A stretch of DNA of 64,000 bases, taken from positions 247,083-311,082 of the forward strand of contig CAWCWA010000021.1 of NCBI GenBank assembly GCA_963799085.1, in the 5' to 3' direction. The notes under the pieces were generated by a model, which saw nothing but the letters and a program-made list of their open reading frames with translations, had not been told where the DNA came from and made no database searches. This DNA is from AP-15 sp963799085 (GTDB lineage Bacteria; Pseudomonadota; Alphaproteobacteria; ATCC43930; CGMCC-115725). Below, piece after piece: positions 49,160 through 58,733 of this stretch. Both the position numbers and the translations under genes were made by a program. Positions within the stretch are counted from its first letter, which is position 1. The number at the start of each line of letters is the position of its first letter.

Positions 49160-50383
49160 ATGTCTGCGACCAACGGTCATTACAATGTGGGCGGTATCGC
49201 GCTCGAGCGGCCGTTCAAGATCCGCCGGCTCGGCCATTTCGGCTTCAATGTCGAGAAACTGCCGCAGAGCCGCGAATTCTACGGCGACCTGCTCGGCTTC
49301 ACGGCGTCCGACACGCTCGATTTTTCGCGCATGCCGTGGTTTCCGAAGGATGCCGATCTCGGCGACCCGCGCGGCTATTTCATGCGCTACGGCACCGACC
49401 ACCACGCCTTTGTGCTGTTCCCCAAGCGCGTCATGGACCACCGCGCCGACCGCAAATTCGCCTCCGGGGTCACGATCAACCAGATCACCTGGCAGTGCGG
49501 CAGCCTGAAGGAAATCGTCGACGCCCACGGCTATTTCGAGGAGCAGCAGGTCCGCATCCAGCGCGTCGGCCGCGACATGCCGGGCAGCAACTGGCACGTC
49601 TATGTCTACGACCCGGACGGCCACACCAACGAGATGTATTACGGCATCGAGCAGATCGGCTGGAACCGGCTGTCGAAGCCGCGCGACATGTACTACCGCG
49701 GCTTTCAGGAAAAGCCGCGCCCTGCCGCAGATGTCGGAGGCGGCGGAACTCGCCGAGGCTTCGAGAAGGGCATCGACGTGCTCGGCGGCCATCGCCCGGC
49801 GGAGACATTGCCCGCGACCTATGACGTCGACGGGCGTCCTGCTGCCGCGGCCCTTCAAGATCACCAAGATCGGGCCGGTCGGGTTGTTCGTCGAGGATGT
49901 CGACCGCGCGCTCGCCTTCTATACGCAGCGCCTGGGCTTTGTCGATCAGCGAGGAGACGCGCTACCAGGGCGGGCGCTGCGTCTTTCTGCGCTGCGGCGC
50001 CGAGCACCACAGCCTGGCGCTCTACCCGATGGAATTGCGCCGCGACACTGGGCCTCGGCGAACACTCGACCTGCATGTCTTTCGGCGTCGAACTCGGCAG
50101 CTACGCGCAACTGCGCGCGGCGACGGCATTTCTGAAGGAGCATGGCGTCGAATTCGTCGACGCGATCCCGCCCGAGCTTTATCCCGGCATCGATTACGCC
50201 GCCTTTGCGCGCGATCCGGACGGCCATTGCATCCAACTCTACTACTACATGGAGCAGGTCGGCTGGGACGGGCGGGTGCGGCCGGCCGCCGAACGCCGGC
50301 GGGTCGAGACGCCGTGGCCGCAGACGCTGCCGCCCTTGTCCGACACCTATGTCGACCAGGTGTTCCAGGGCCCGCTCGGGTAA
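49160..50383 (+). pseudogene. Two-domain VOC (glyoxalase/extradiol dioxygenase-like) protein, frameshifted
   Basis: Two VOC modules are visible: residues about 20-170 (RRLGHFGFNVEKLPQSREFY, GTDHHAFVLFPK, VYVYDPDGHTNEMYYGIEQI) and a second (ITKIGPVGLFVEDVDRALAF, EHHSLALYP, FARDPDGHCIQLYYYMEQVG). Candidate metal ligands are His in GHFGF and DHHAF and Glu in NEMYYG. Frameshifts occur near 49715, 49840, 49945 and 50045. It is related to 2,3-dihydroxy ring-cleavage dioxygenases. A distinct VOC gene lies at 52391. Confidence 0.82.
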
Positions 50384-50906
50384 GCGCCGCGGGCGGCAAG
50401 CGCCCCGCCGGACACCGCGGCATCGGAGAACGGGGACGCCGTTCGGTCAGGTCAAGGCTGCCGACATTGGCGCTGCCGGGCGAAGCGGCGGCGGAATTGG
50501 TTTCGATGTGCGCGAGAGCCGATCCCGCCGCGCCTCATCAGCCGCCGCCGCTGTTGGCGGCCGACAATGCTTCGACCGAACGCCCGACGAACGCCGCCAG
50601 TCGCCTACCCGCCCCGCCCGCCGGCCGGCGCGATTGCAGGGCTGCCCCTTGGTGAAAGACCGGCCTTGCCTCCTTCCACGTTTTGTTGTTTTTGCTGTTA
50701 TTTACAACGAAATATCAGCAAAATCCCCGACCATAGTCCCGCGCGCCTCGTCCAGCCCGGCAATCCCGCCGCCGACAGCCCGATTGCTACCATGCAATTA
50801 TGGCAATTTTTGCGTCACGGTCGCGGCAACAACCTGAAGGAAATCGGGCCGGCCTGAAAGTCCGATAACTGGTCTTACGGAAAGTCACTGTTAGCCAAGT
50901 GAGGAG
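50384..50906. other. Non-coding region before the HNH gene
   Basis: I see no gene in this stretch of 523 bases. Composition drops from GC-rich (to about 50660) to T/A-rich (about 50680-50720), marking the border of the AT-rich HNH region. No repeat or RNA is evident. Confidence 0.5.
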
Positions 50907-51692
50907 ATGAAGAATAATAAATACGGATTGCCGCGCTACATCCCAAGCAACGTGAGAAAGGCAGTGCGACGGCGTTGTGGGTTCGGTTGTGTCCTCTGCG
51001 GCAACGCCATCATCACCTATGAGCATATGATTCCGTCTTTCGCGGACGCTCGAAGACATGCTCCAGAGTGTCTAACGCTGCTCTGTGGCGACCACCAGAT
51101 GCAGTCTTCTAAAGGTTTGCTATCCAAAGAGACAATACTGCGAGCTAACCATGACCCCTACTGTAAACAAAAGGGGCATGCGAAACACCTTTTTGATTTA
51201 GGTGGACAAAGACCTGTTTTGCTCGTTGGCAGCAACAGTTTCACAGAATGTGGACACAAAATCCAAGTAGACGGTCACACATTATTCGAAATATTGTCAC
51301 CCGATAGGAAATCGAGCAGGTCGGCGTCTCTCGGCTGCATTCCATGATAAGTCGCAAAGATTTCCGAGATTATAGAAAATGAGCTAATTCTCAATTCAGC
51401 TAATTTTGATATTATACAAACCGCCACACGGTTCTTAATCCGCTCACCACAAGAAACCATTCTTGAACTAGAATTAAAGCCGCCCGCGTCGCTACTGCTG
51501 AAAAAATACGGCATATACACAAAAAATGGCAGGGTCACTATCGGCACAAGCATGGTCATGGATATGCGTCATACAACTGGAGACGGGCAGGGCGAGACGC
51601 TCGTCGAGCAAATCGTTGACTCCTTTGAGGCAAACAATGGAGTGAACAGTAGTATTCATGACGAGCAGTTTTACGTCGCCGAAAGGGTTTAA
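50907..51692 (+). pseudogene. AT-rich HNH endonuclease-like protein, frameshifted
   Basis: Base composition is clearly lower in GC than all neighbours. The N-terminal 120 residues have a zinc-type HNH core: GFGCVLCGN (CxxC), ITYEHMIPSFADA and CLTLLCGDHQMQSSKGLLS. After compensating frameshifts near 51320 and 51355 the same frame resumes as ISEIIENELILNSANFDIIQ, RFLIRSPQETILELELKPPA and a tail ending EQFYVAERV. The second break is in an A-run (CAAAGATT), fitting a base error. The two-part layout resembles lone HNH proteins found in genomic islands. Nuclease target unknown. Confidence 0.7.
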
Positions 51693-51987
51693 ATTTCCGC
51701 ATTTCCGGCGGTGGCCTCCAGCTAGCACCCCTCGGCGGGTAGCGCTCGCACGGCGGGAAACACCGGGGGTAGCAGCGTTTGACCTTATGGGCAGCGAGGT
51801 TCGCCTAGTGCTTTCACGCCGTTGCAATTAAGGCATTATCTGCTAGGCCAGAGGAGCACTTTCGATGCAACTCCTTCGGCCAGTTACCATGAAGTGCGCC
51901 GTCGCTGCGTCCTCGGCCTTGGTCCGCCGCGAAGCCGACTTGCCTCTCCCGGCCGCTCTCTCCGCGGCCACTTGGCGATGCGGTGGG
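51693..51987. other. Non-coding region between HNH gene and hydroxylase remnant
   Basis: Open frames on either strand here lack coding character. No terminator or repeat is clear. Confidence 0.4.
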
Positions 51988-52319
51988 TCAGGCGGCGGCT
52001 GCGTTTTGCCGCGCCGCCAGTGCGCGCCAATTTTTTTGCTGGTGGCCGGCATGTCGAGGGTGTGCACGCTGCGGGGGCCGAGCGCGTCGAGGATCGCGTT
52101 CGTTACCGCGGGCTGGGGTAATAGACGGCAAGACGCCGGCATCGCCGCAGCCGCCGCGGCGTCGATCCCATTGATCCGGGCATGCGCGTGCGGCGAGCGC
52201 AAAAAGACGGCATGGGCCTGACCGGGCAGGTTCACATCGTCCTGATAGCGTCCGTTGCCACGCAACAGACGCGGATCCTCGAAGCGCGAGACCGCCTGCC
52301 CGATGCCGTATTTGCTCAT
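51988..52319 (-). pseudogene. Internally deleted xanthine dehydrogenase/CO dehydrogenase large subunit
   Basis: The start MSKYGIGQAVSRFEDPRLLR plus GRYQDDVNLPGQAHAVFLRS and PHAHARINGI is the classic N-terminus of molybdopterin-binding CoxL/XdhB-type subunits (normally about 780 residues). About 65 residues in, the sequence jumps (near 52120) to AVTNAILDALGP and HTLDMPATSKKI, which is the C-terminal end of the same family, and finishes WRALAARQNAAAA after a frameshift. So some 680 residues are missing. It cannot be functional; no small or medium subunits are present. Confidence 0.75.
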
Positions 52320-52330
52320 GGCGGCCCTTT

Positions 52331-52377
52331 CCCTCTCCCTGCCGTGCAGTGAGGGGAGAGGGTTGGGGTGAGGGGCC
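52331..52377. repeat. CCCTCTCCC/GGGAGAGGG intergenic inverted repeat
   Basis: CCCTCTCCC at 52331-52339 pairs with GGGAGAGGG at 52354-52362, followed by GGGGTGAGGGG. This is the common proteobacterial intergenic palindrome type. It lies between the second VOC gene and the hydroxylase remnant. A related imperfect palindrome lies at 35647-35673 within the start of mfd. Confidence 0.6.
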
Positions 52378-52390
52378 GAACCCGCCCGAA

Positions 52391-53340
52391 TCAGGGCGAG
52401 GCGTGGCCCATGAAGATCTGCGGGATCGGCTGCCCCCAGGGGCCGCCGGTGCCTTCGCCGCGCTCGAGCCGAGTTCGGCGGGATGCTGGCGTTCAGCACG
52501 TCGGTGTCGGCCCAGTGCTCGTGCACCCGGCCCCACGGATCGGCCCAGTAATCGAAGAGCTGGCTGCCGATCAGGTGGCGGCCGATGCCCCACATGTGCT
52601 GATAGCCCTTCTTTTCGAGATGCTCGTGGCCGACCATCACGTCGTCGATGTCGGCGGCCTCGAACGACAGATGGTTGAGCCCGTTCTTGTCGCCGCGGAT
52701 GCAGAAGAAGGCGTGGTGGTCGACATAATCCGTCGCCCCGGTCGAGCCGGTTGAACGAGCCGACGACGTTGTTCTGCTCGCCGGCATAGAACTCGTCGGA
52801 GCAGCGGAAGCCCAGCGTCTCGCGATACCAGCCGAGCGTCTTGTCGAAATTCTTGGTCATGATCACAAAATGGCCGAACCGCTTGATGTGCGACGGGCCG
52901 CGCTCGATGCGGAAGAGTTCATTCTTGCGGCGGTATTTGTCGTCGCCGGTATTGACGCCGCGGCCGCGGCACCGCGATCGGCGCCAGCATCTCCATGCCA
53001 TAGACGACCTCGACCTGGTAGCCGTCGGGATCGGTCAGCCGCACCCGCTTGCCGCCGCCGGGCTCGTCGATGTCCTCGATCTTCGAGGCGCCCTCGACGC
53101 GCGAGACTCTCTCCGAGATCCTCCATGCCGGCGGCATGAACAGCGATCCCGACATAGCGCGGCTCGCCGAGTTCGGTGACGTGGAGGTGATGCGGCGCAT
53201 CGGTGCCGCGCATATAGAGGGCGTTCTTGGTGCGCGTCGGCGCGAACCATGCCGAAATCGGTCAGGAATTCTTCCTGCCGGTCGAGATCGGGCGAACGCA
53301 GCCGGCCATAGGCGAGATCGTAGGCTTTGATTACTGGCAT
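52391..53340 (-). pseudogene. Second VOC ring-cleavage dioxygenase-like protein, frameshifted
   Basis: The start is MPVIKAYDLAYGRLRSPDLD with EEFLTDFGMV. Then come LYMRGTDAPHHLHVTELGEP, KRVRLTDPDGYQVEVVYGME, HIKRFGHFVIMTKNFDKTLG, DYVDHHAFFCIRGDKNGLNH, LSFEAADIDDVMVGHEHLEK and GSQLFDYWADPWGRVHEHWA, ending QIFMGHASP. It is a two-module VOC protein like 2,3-dihydroxybiphenyl-type extradiol dioxygenases, with His in GHFV, DHHAF and Glu in VHEHW as candidate metal ligands. About five frameshifts lie near 53245, 53095, 52965, 52735 and 52465. ATG at 53340 has a GGGAGGT site. Confidence 0.8.
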
Positions 53341-53477
53341 CGATACCTCCCGAAAGGAACGCGTCGCCGCGATATTAGTCATTTCACCGCAGCGCGCCAA
53401 TCTCCACGGCGCAGCCCGCCGACGCCCTGTTCCGCTGTCGCGTTCTTCGCTAGTTTTGCGCGAAACGGAGGGCGCCC

Positions 53478-53567
53478 ATGGCTGCGGCATTTGAGACGGT
53501 CGTCACCCCGCGCGCGCACGATCCGGGCGACGGCTTCGACGTGCTGCCCGAAGGCCGGCGGGACTGA
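53478..53567 (+). pseudogene. Probable pirin remnant (29 residues)
   Basis: MAAAFETVVTPRAHDPGDGF and then DVLPEGRRD-stop. The first part resembles the N-terminus of pirin-like proteins (VVPRxxDLGDGFEVRR), and LPE resembles their C-terminal end (FIPLPE). If so, the gene has lost its centre, like the hydroxylase remnant 1.2 kb away. The match is short. Confidence 0.35.
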
Positions 53568-53588
53568 TCGTCAGTAGGGAGGATCACA

Positions 53589-54363
53589 ATGAGTTCACTG
53601 GAGGAATGCGCCAACAAATATCAGTCGGCGCGCATCGAGCGGCGCGACGGGATCCTGCAGGTGACATTGCATACCGAGGGGCAGTCGCTGCGCTGGGGCT
53701 TCCTGCCGCATGGCGAACTGCCCGAACTCTTTCACGACATCGGCGCCGACCGCGACAACCGCGTCGTGATCCTGACCGGGACCGGGGCGGAGTTTTCCGG
53801 CCCGCGCGCCACCCCCGGCACCTCGTCCTTTCCGGCGCGGCCCTCGATCGACCGCATCGACCGCATTCATTGGGAGGGCCGGCACCTCCTGATGAACCTC
53901 CTCAATATCGAAGTGCCGGTGATCAGCGCGATCAACGGCCCGGCCTGGCGACATTCCGAGATCCCGCTCCTTTGCGACATCGTGCTTGCCGCCGACACCG
54001 CGCAATTCCAGGATTCGGCGCATTTCGCCTCGGACGTGGTGCCGGGCGACGGCATGCACATCGTTTACCCGCTGCTCTTGGGCATGAACCGCGGCCGCTA
54101 CTTCCTGCTGACGGGGCAGACGCTTGACGCCGCCGAAGCGCTGAGGCTGGGGCTCGTCGCCGAGGTGTTGCCGACCGACAGGCTGCTGCAGCGCGCCTGG
54201 GAACTGGCCGAGGATCTTGACGAAAAGACCGACGCTGCTGTTGCGCTATACGCGGCTCCTCTTCACCGAATACCTGCGCCGCCAGATGCATGACCTGTTG
54301 GGCTACGGCCTCGGCATGGAGCTCCTGGCGCTCGGCGAAAAGCCGGAAGCGCCGGCAAGCTGA
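53589..54363 (+). pseudogene. Enoyl-CoA hydratase/isomerase family protein (6-oxocamphor hydrolase-like), one frameshift
   Basis: The crotonase-fold protein of about 257 residues begins MSSLEECANKYQSARIERRD and carries NRVVILTGTGAEFSG, PVISAINGPAWRHSEIPLLC, AQFQDSAHFASDVVPGDGMH and MNRGRYFLLTGQTLDAAEAL. The pattern resembles 6-oxocamphor hydrolase and related C-C bond hydrolases more than classical enoyl-CoA hydratases, with His and Asp in DSAHF and PGDGMH. A frameshift near 54243 separates the tail TEYLRRQMHDLLGYGLGMEL. Its 5' neighbours are VOC dioxygenase-like genes. Confidence 0.84.
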
Positions 54364-54410
54364 CCGGGGGGCTGTTCGTCGCCGAGCGGCCCGCCGCCCG
54401 CTGTGAGCCC

Positions 54411-55586
54411 TCACCCCACCGCGGCGCGGTCGTCTCGGCGTATGTCCACCTCGGCCTGATTGCTGTCGATGAAGAATTTGGCGCCCCAGTTCAGGTATTC
54501 GAACCTGCCGTAATCGCCCTCGATCGGAAAGCTGCCCTTGACCCCGCCGCGGACCCCATCGGGACCGTCGTAGGAGATGCTTCGGCGGACGAATTTGTTG
54601 GCGGCGAACCCGGCCTCGCGGTACCGCACTTCGCCGGTTTCACGACAGAGGATGAGCCAGCTGTGGGCGATCTGAACAATGCCCGTCAGACACGCCCAAG
54701 ACGCCCCCGCCGACCAGTCCGGACGCAAGCGGCCGGGCAACCCGCCGTCGCCGCGCTGCGCCGTCAGGAGTCCGTCGGCGAGGCGGCGCGCGGCGTTAAG
54801 AAACTCGTTCTCACGGGAATACCGCCAGCACTCGACGATCCCGCGCAGCGCGTAGCCGAGCGTGTGGGTCAGCGGGCTCGACGGGTCGGATAGACAGCAC
54901 GACTCCATCCAGCCGTTCGGCCGCTGCTTCGTCAGCGCCCAGCGGACCTGACGCAACCCCGCTTCGGCCCAGCGCGCATTCGCCTCGACCCGCGCGGCCT
55001 CGAACAAACCCCAGGAGACATGCGTCTCGTAGGATTTGTCGTCCGCCGTCGCGTAGGGCGTGCGGTGCCGCCGCCAGCAGCCGTCCTCGTCGAGGGAGCC
55101 GGCGAGCCAATCGGCCGCCTTGCGCATCGCCGGGCGGTATTCCTCGCCGAATCGCGACACGCCCGCCGCCAGCCCCAGCAATATCTGTCCGGTGTTGAAC
55201 GTCACCGGCACCGCCGGCTGCTGATCGACGGTGCCGCCCTGGAACCCGCCTTCGGGAAACTGGATCGACACGAGCCAATCGAGCATCCGCCGGCCGCGTT
55301 CGCGCAACGCCACATCCTGCCGCCGCTCGGCCTGATCGAGAACAGTCGGCACGATATAGCCGGTGGTTTCGGGATAAGAGGCGGCCCAACCGGTCAGGAG
55401 ACTGTAATGGCGGGCAACACCGCCGTCGCGGCTGCGGGAATGGTCCTGCGCCCGCCCCAACCAGTCGAGTGCGGCGGCGATCGCGGCCTCGGGCCCCCGA
55501 TCGTGGTCCGGCAGCCCGGCGGCGTCGGCCCGCACCGCCTGCCGAGCGGACGGCGGCAGACGGTTGAATTCGATCCGGTGCAGCAC
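54411..55586 (-). CDS. Alpha/alpha-toroid protein (prenyltransferase/terpenoid cyclase-like fold)
   Basis: The 391-residue protein is made of repeated helical pairs with Gly- and Trp-rich turns: AALDWLGRAQDHSRSRDGGV, DWLVSIQFPEGGFQGGTVDQ, FNTGQILLGLAAGVSRFGEE, DWLAGSLDEDGCWRRHRTPY, SYETHVSWGLFEAARVEANA, GYALRGIVECWRYSRENEFL and WACLTGIVQIAHSWLIL. This is the six-hairpin or toroid fold of squalene cyclase and related glycan-active enzymes. The family role is unknown. It is 66 bases downstream of the AAC(3)-like gene and probably cotranscribed. Confidence 0.75.
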   Translation of the reverse strand: MLHRIEFNRLPPSARQAVRADAAGLPDHDRGPEAAIAAALDWLGRAQDHSRSRDGGVARHYSLLTGWAASYPETTGYIVPTVLDQAERRQDVALRERGRRMLDWLVSIQFPEGGFQGGTVDQQPAVPVTFNTGQILLGLAAGVSRFGEEYRPAMRKAADWLAGSLDEDGCWRRHRTPYATADDKSYETHVSWGLFEAARVEANARWAEAGLRQVRWALTKQRPNGWMESCCLSDPSSPLTHTLGYALRGIVECWRYSRENEFLNAARRLADGLLTAQRGDGGLPGRLRPDWSAGASWACLTGIVQIAHSWLILCRETGEVRYREAGFAANKFVRRSISYDGPDGVRGGVKGSFPIEGDYGRFEYLNWGAKFFIDSNQAEVDIRRDDRAAVG

Positions 55587-55652
55587 CGGGCGCAGAACGA
55601 ACTTCGCGGAATCTTCGCGCCAGCTGACGCAGCATCCCGCCCCTCGCCGCCC

Positions 55653-56634
55653 CTAGCCGATCGCTTCGCCGAAAACGGCGCCGGCCGCCGGGAAGCCCGC
55701 CACCTCCTCGGCCGTCGCGTAAATCGTGATGCCGCGTTCTCTGAGCCTGTCGAGGCAATCGTAAAGCCGGTGCGCGGAGACGAGCCACATCCGGCCGTCG
55801 CCGATCCTGTGCCAGGTTAGACCGGCGGCGTTTTCGAACACTTCAGTCATGTAGGCGCGGATCGCCGTCCCGTTCGGTCGGTCGATCCGCGTCGTCGAGG
55901 CCGCCGGGTCGTGCGCCATGACCGGGAATTCGACCCTTCGGCCCTGTTCGTCGGCGCAGACCGCGACGAGCGGCAAATCCTCCGTGTAAACGCGAAACGG
56001 AAAGGGGCCGAGATCCTCGACCGTGTGGTAGAACGTGACGGGGCCAAGATCGACGCCCAGCCCGAGGATGAACCCGTCGGCCTCGATCAGGCGGGCGAAT
56101 GGCGAAAGCGGCCCGAAGGCGCGGGCATCGCGGTGGTGATCGGCGACAAGCCAATCCGCCCGCGGGCCCACCGCTGCCACCGAATGCGTCGGATGGAGAC
56201 TGCGGCGCGCATCTGGCCGGCGGCGGAGCAACTCTGTGATCCGTCCCGTCCCCGAAGGGGTCTCCCGCACATCGAAGGTCAGGCCGGCGCGCAACGTGTC
56301 GGCCATCCCGCCGGCCATCGTAAAGGTCGGAGCGGCGATCGTGCCGTGCCGCTCGCCGACGATGAAGTCGGTGAGCGCCGCCACCACTGTCTCGGCGCCG
56401 CCATCCACAAAACCGAGCCTGCTCATCGAGCTGTGGACGAATACGACGGCACCCTCGGGGAGCGGCAATTCCCCAAGCGCCATTCGGATCTCCGCCGCCG
56501 TCACGACGCGCTTGCCGGCCGCAGTAGCGCCGATCGTCCCGGCGTTCGAGCAGCCGCTCGACGACCCGCATTGGCTTCGAGCCAAGAATGGCCCGGACCG
56601 CATTCTTTGCGCCCGCCGGCAGCAATGCGCGCAC
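55653..56634 (-). pseudogene. AAC(3)-type N-acetyltransferase, N-terminal frameshift
   Basis: The main part shows VVFVHSSMSRLGFVDGGAET, TIAAPTFTMAGGMADTLR, HPTHSVAAVGPRADWLVADH, GVDLGPVTFYHTVEDLG and HDPAAST. These are the blocks of the aminoglycoside 3-N-acetyltransferase family, which in polysaccharide loci acts on amino sugars or other amines. The preceding RALLPAGAKNAVRAILGSKP and MRVVERLLERRDDRRY are in another frame and join near 56530. The start is uncertain; GTG 56634 is a reasonable guess. Resistance activity should not be assumed. Confidence 0.75.
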
Positions 56635-56827
56635 CGAATCCGGAAATAGCGCGTCGAGGCTCTTGCCGATCCGCTTCGGTCCGGGTTCGCTCGAACTCCT
56701 CAAGGCTTGGGTCTCATTGCAATTCCCGACCGAAGGGTTCTCTGGATGGAGTATAGCGCGGCGCAGATAGCGACGGCGGTTTTGTCGCCGCCGTCCTGCT
56801 GCCTGCATCCCGCGAAAGGATGAACAT

Positions 56828-58445
56828 ATGGTTGCGGACCGGAACGTTCTCTTCATCATGTGCGATCAGCTGCGCTTCGATTATCTCGGCTGCTACGGCC
56901 ATCCGCATCTGAAGACACCCAATATTGATGCGCTGGCGGCGCGCGGCGTGCGCTTCAGCCGGGCCTATGTCCAGTCGCCGATCTGCGGCCCGTCGCGGAT
57001 GAGCTTCTATACCGGGCGCTACATGCGCTCGCACGGTGTGAACTGGAACGGCTTTCCGCTGCGCGTCGGCGAACCGACCTTGGGCGACCATTTGAGCGAG
57101 ATCGGCGTGCGCAACGTGCTGGTCGGCAAGACCCATATGGCGGCCGACAACGAGGGCTTGGCGCGGCTCGGCATCGATCCCGCCTCGGCGACTGGCGTGC
57201 ATCTGGCGGAATGCGGTTTCGAGCCCTATGAACGCGACGACGGGCTGCATCCGGGCGGTCGTCCGCGGCCGCGCTACGAGAGCTATCTGCGCGAACACGG
57301 CTTCGGCGCCGATAACCCATGGCAGGATTGGGCGAACTCGGCGGACGGGCGCGGCGGGGAAATCGCGAACGGCTGGCTGTTGGCGCATTCCGACAAACCG
57401 GCGCGCGTGCCGGCCGAGCACTCGGAAACCGCCTACACGACAAACCGGGCGATGGCGTTTATCGACGAAGCGATCGCCGACGGCCGCCCGTGGTGCCTGC
57501 ATCTCTCCTACATCAAGCCGCACTGGCCCTATATCGCCCCGGCCCCCTACCACGCGCTCTACGGGCGCGGCGACGTGCTGCCGGCGGAGCGCCGCGTAGC
57601 GGAACGCGCCGACCCGCATCCGGTCTTTCGCGCATTGATGGCGATGCGGCCGTCGCGCAACTTTGCCCGCGACGAAGTCCGCGAGCGGGTGATCCCGGCC
57701 TATATGGGGCTCGTCAAACAGATCGACGATCAACTCGGCGTGCTCTTCCGGTTCCTCGACGAACGTGGCCTCGCCGAGCGCATGATGATCGTCTTCACCT
57801 CCGATCACGGCGATTATCTCGGCGATCACTGGCTCGGCGAGAAGGATTTCTTTCACGATTGTGCGGTCAAGATTCCGCTGATCGTCTGCGATCCGCGGCC
57901 GCAAGCCGACGCCTCGCGCGGCACGGTCTGCGAGGCGCTGGTCGAGGCGATCGACTTGGTCCCTACCTTCATCGAGTATTTCGGTGGTGCGATGAAGCCG
58001 CATATCGTCGAGGGCCGGTCGCTGGCGCCGCTGCTGCGCGGCGAGGCGCCGGCTGCGTGGCGGCAATACGCGGTTTCGGAATACGACTACGCGATGCTCG
58101 AAGCGCGGCTCGCCCTGCGCCAGCCGATCGCCGATTGCAAACTCTTCATGGTCTTCGACGGGCGGTGGAAATACATCCATGCGACCGGCTTTCGGCCGAT
58201 GCTCTACGATCTTGGCTCCGACCCGCAGGAATTCTGTCGATCTCGGCGCCGACCCGCGCTTCGAAGGCGAACGGGCGCGGCTGCAGGCGGCGCTGCTCGA
58301 CTGGGCGTTGCGCGATCACAACCGCGTGACGACGCCGGACGCGCGGATCGAGGGATACGCTCGCGGGCAGCAGCTCAAATCAGGCATCCTGATCGGCTAT
58401 TGGGACGAGGATGAACTTGCAGCGGCCAGGGCCGGCCTCGATTAA
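56828..58445 (+). pseudogene. Sulfatase/phosphonate monoester hydrolase-like enzyme, C-terminal frameshift
   Basis: The protein of about 538 residues starts NVLFIMCDQLRFDYLGCYGH and contains the formylglycine site SPICGPSRMSFYTGRY with the full CxPxR motif, VGKTHM, FTSDHGDYLGDHWLGEKDFF and VRE-type metal residues. A one-base frameshift near 58235 separates the last 70 residues (GADPRFEGERARLQAALLDW, LIGYWDEDEL). The active site is complete. No signal peptide is visible. This group hydrolyses sulfate esters or phosphonate/phosphodiesters. ATG 56828 has CGAAAGGA upstream. Confidence 0.9.
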
Positions 58446-58548
58446 CCCGATTTAGAGATCACGCGGCCAGATTGCGATCGCGCACCTGGTTAATCTTTCT
58501 CCCATCAAAGGCATCCAACGATTTCGTGGTTAATTTTTCAGATATGAA

Positions 58549-58577
58549 TTGCAACTGCGTTCGAAATCTCGCATGAT
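58549..58577 (+). promoter_or_regulatory. Candidate sigma-70 promoter of the small RNA
   Basis: TTGCAA at 58549-58554 and CATGAT at 58572-58577 are separated by 17 bases. The first RNA hairpin begins about eight bases after the -10 hexamer, at the expected start point. No coding gene follows on this strand for 1.1 kb. Confidence 0.5.
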
Positions 58578-58583
58578 CTCTTT

Positions 58584-58684
58584 CGCATCGTTATGTCCCC
58601 CCAACGATGCTCTTAGGACCTGTTGGACGGGCAAACCAGCAGGACAGAAGCCCTGGCTCCCCCAGCCAGGGCTTTTCTGTTTTT
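58584..58684 (+). ncRNA. Candidate structured small RNA with C-rich loops
   Basis: Three successive hairpins are present. Hairpin 1: GCATCGTT (58585-58592) pairs perfectly with AACGATGC (58603-58610), loop ATGTCCCCCC. Hairpin 2: CCTGTTGG (58619-58626) pairs with CCAGCAGG (58636-58643) with one G-U. Hairpin 3 is the terminator stem. C5-C6 tracts in two loops are like the anti-Shine-Dalgarno loops of several alphaproteobacterial sRNAs. It lies between convergent genes with its own promoter-like sequence. Confidence 0.6.
58648..58684 (+). terminator. Rho-independent terminator of the small RNA
   Basis: An 11-base-pair perfect stem AAGCCCTGGCT/AGCCAGGGCTT (58648-58658 and 58664-58674) with loop CCCCC is followed by TTCTGTTTTT. 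It also could end the convergent sulfatase transcript. Confidence 0.85.
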
Positions 58685-58733
58685 GCTTTCGGATCGGCGG
58701 CGAGCCCGGCGGCATCCGGCTTCCGCGGGCGGT

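Noticed and set aside
51822..52121. Plus-strand open frame over the hydroxylase remnant
   Set aside because: The minus strand has clear family similarity; the plus frame has none.
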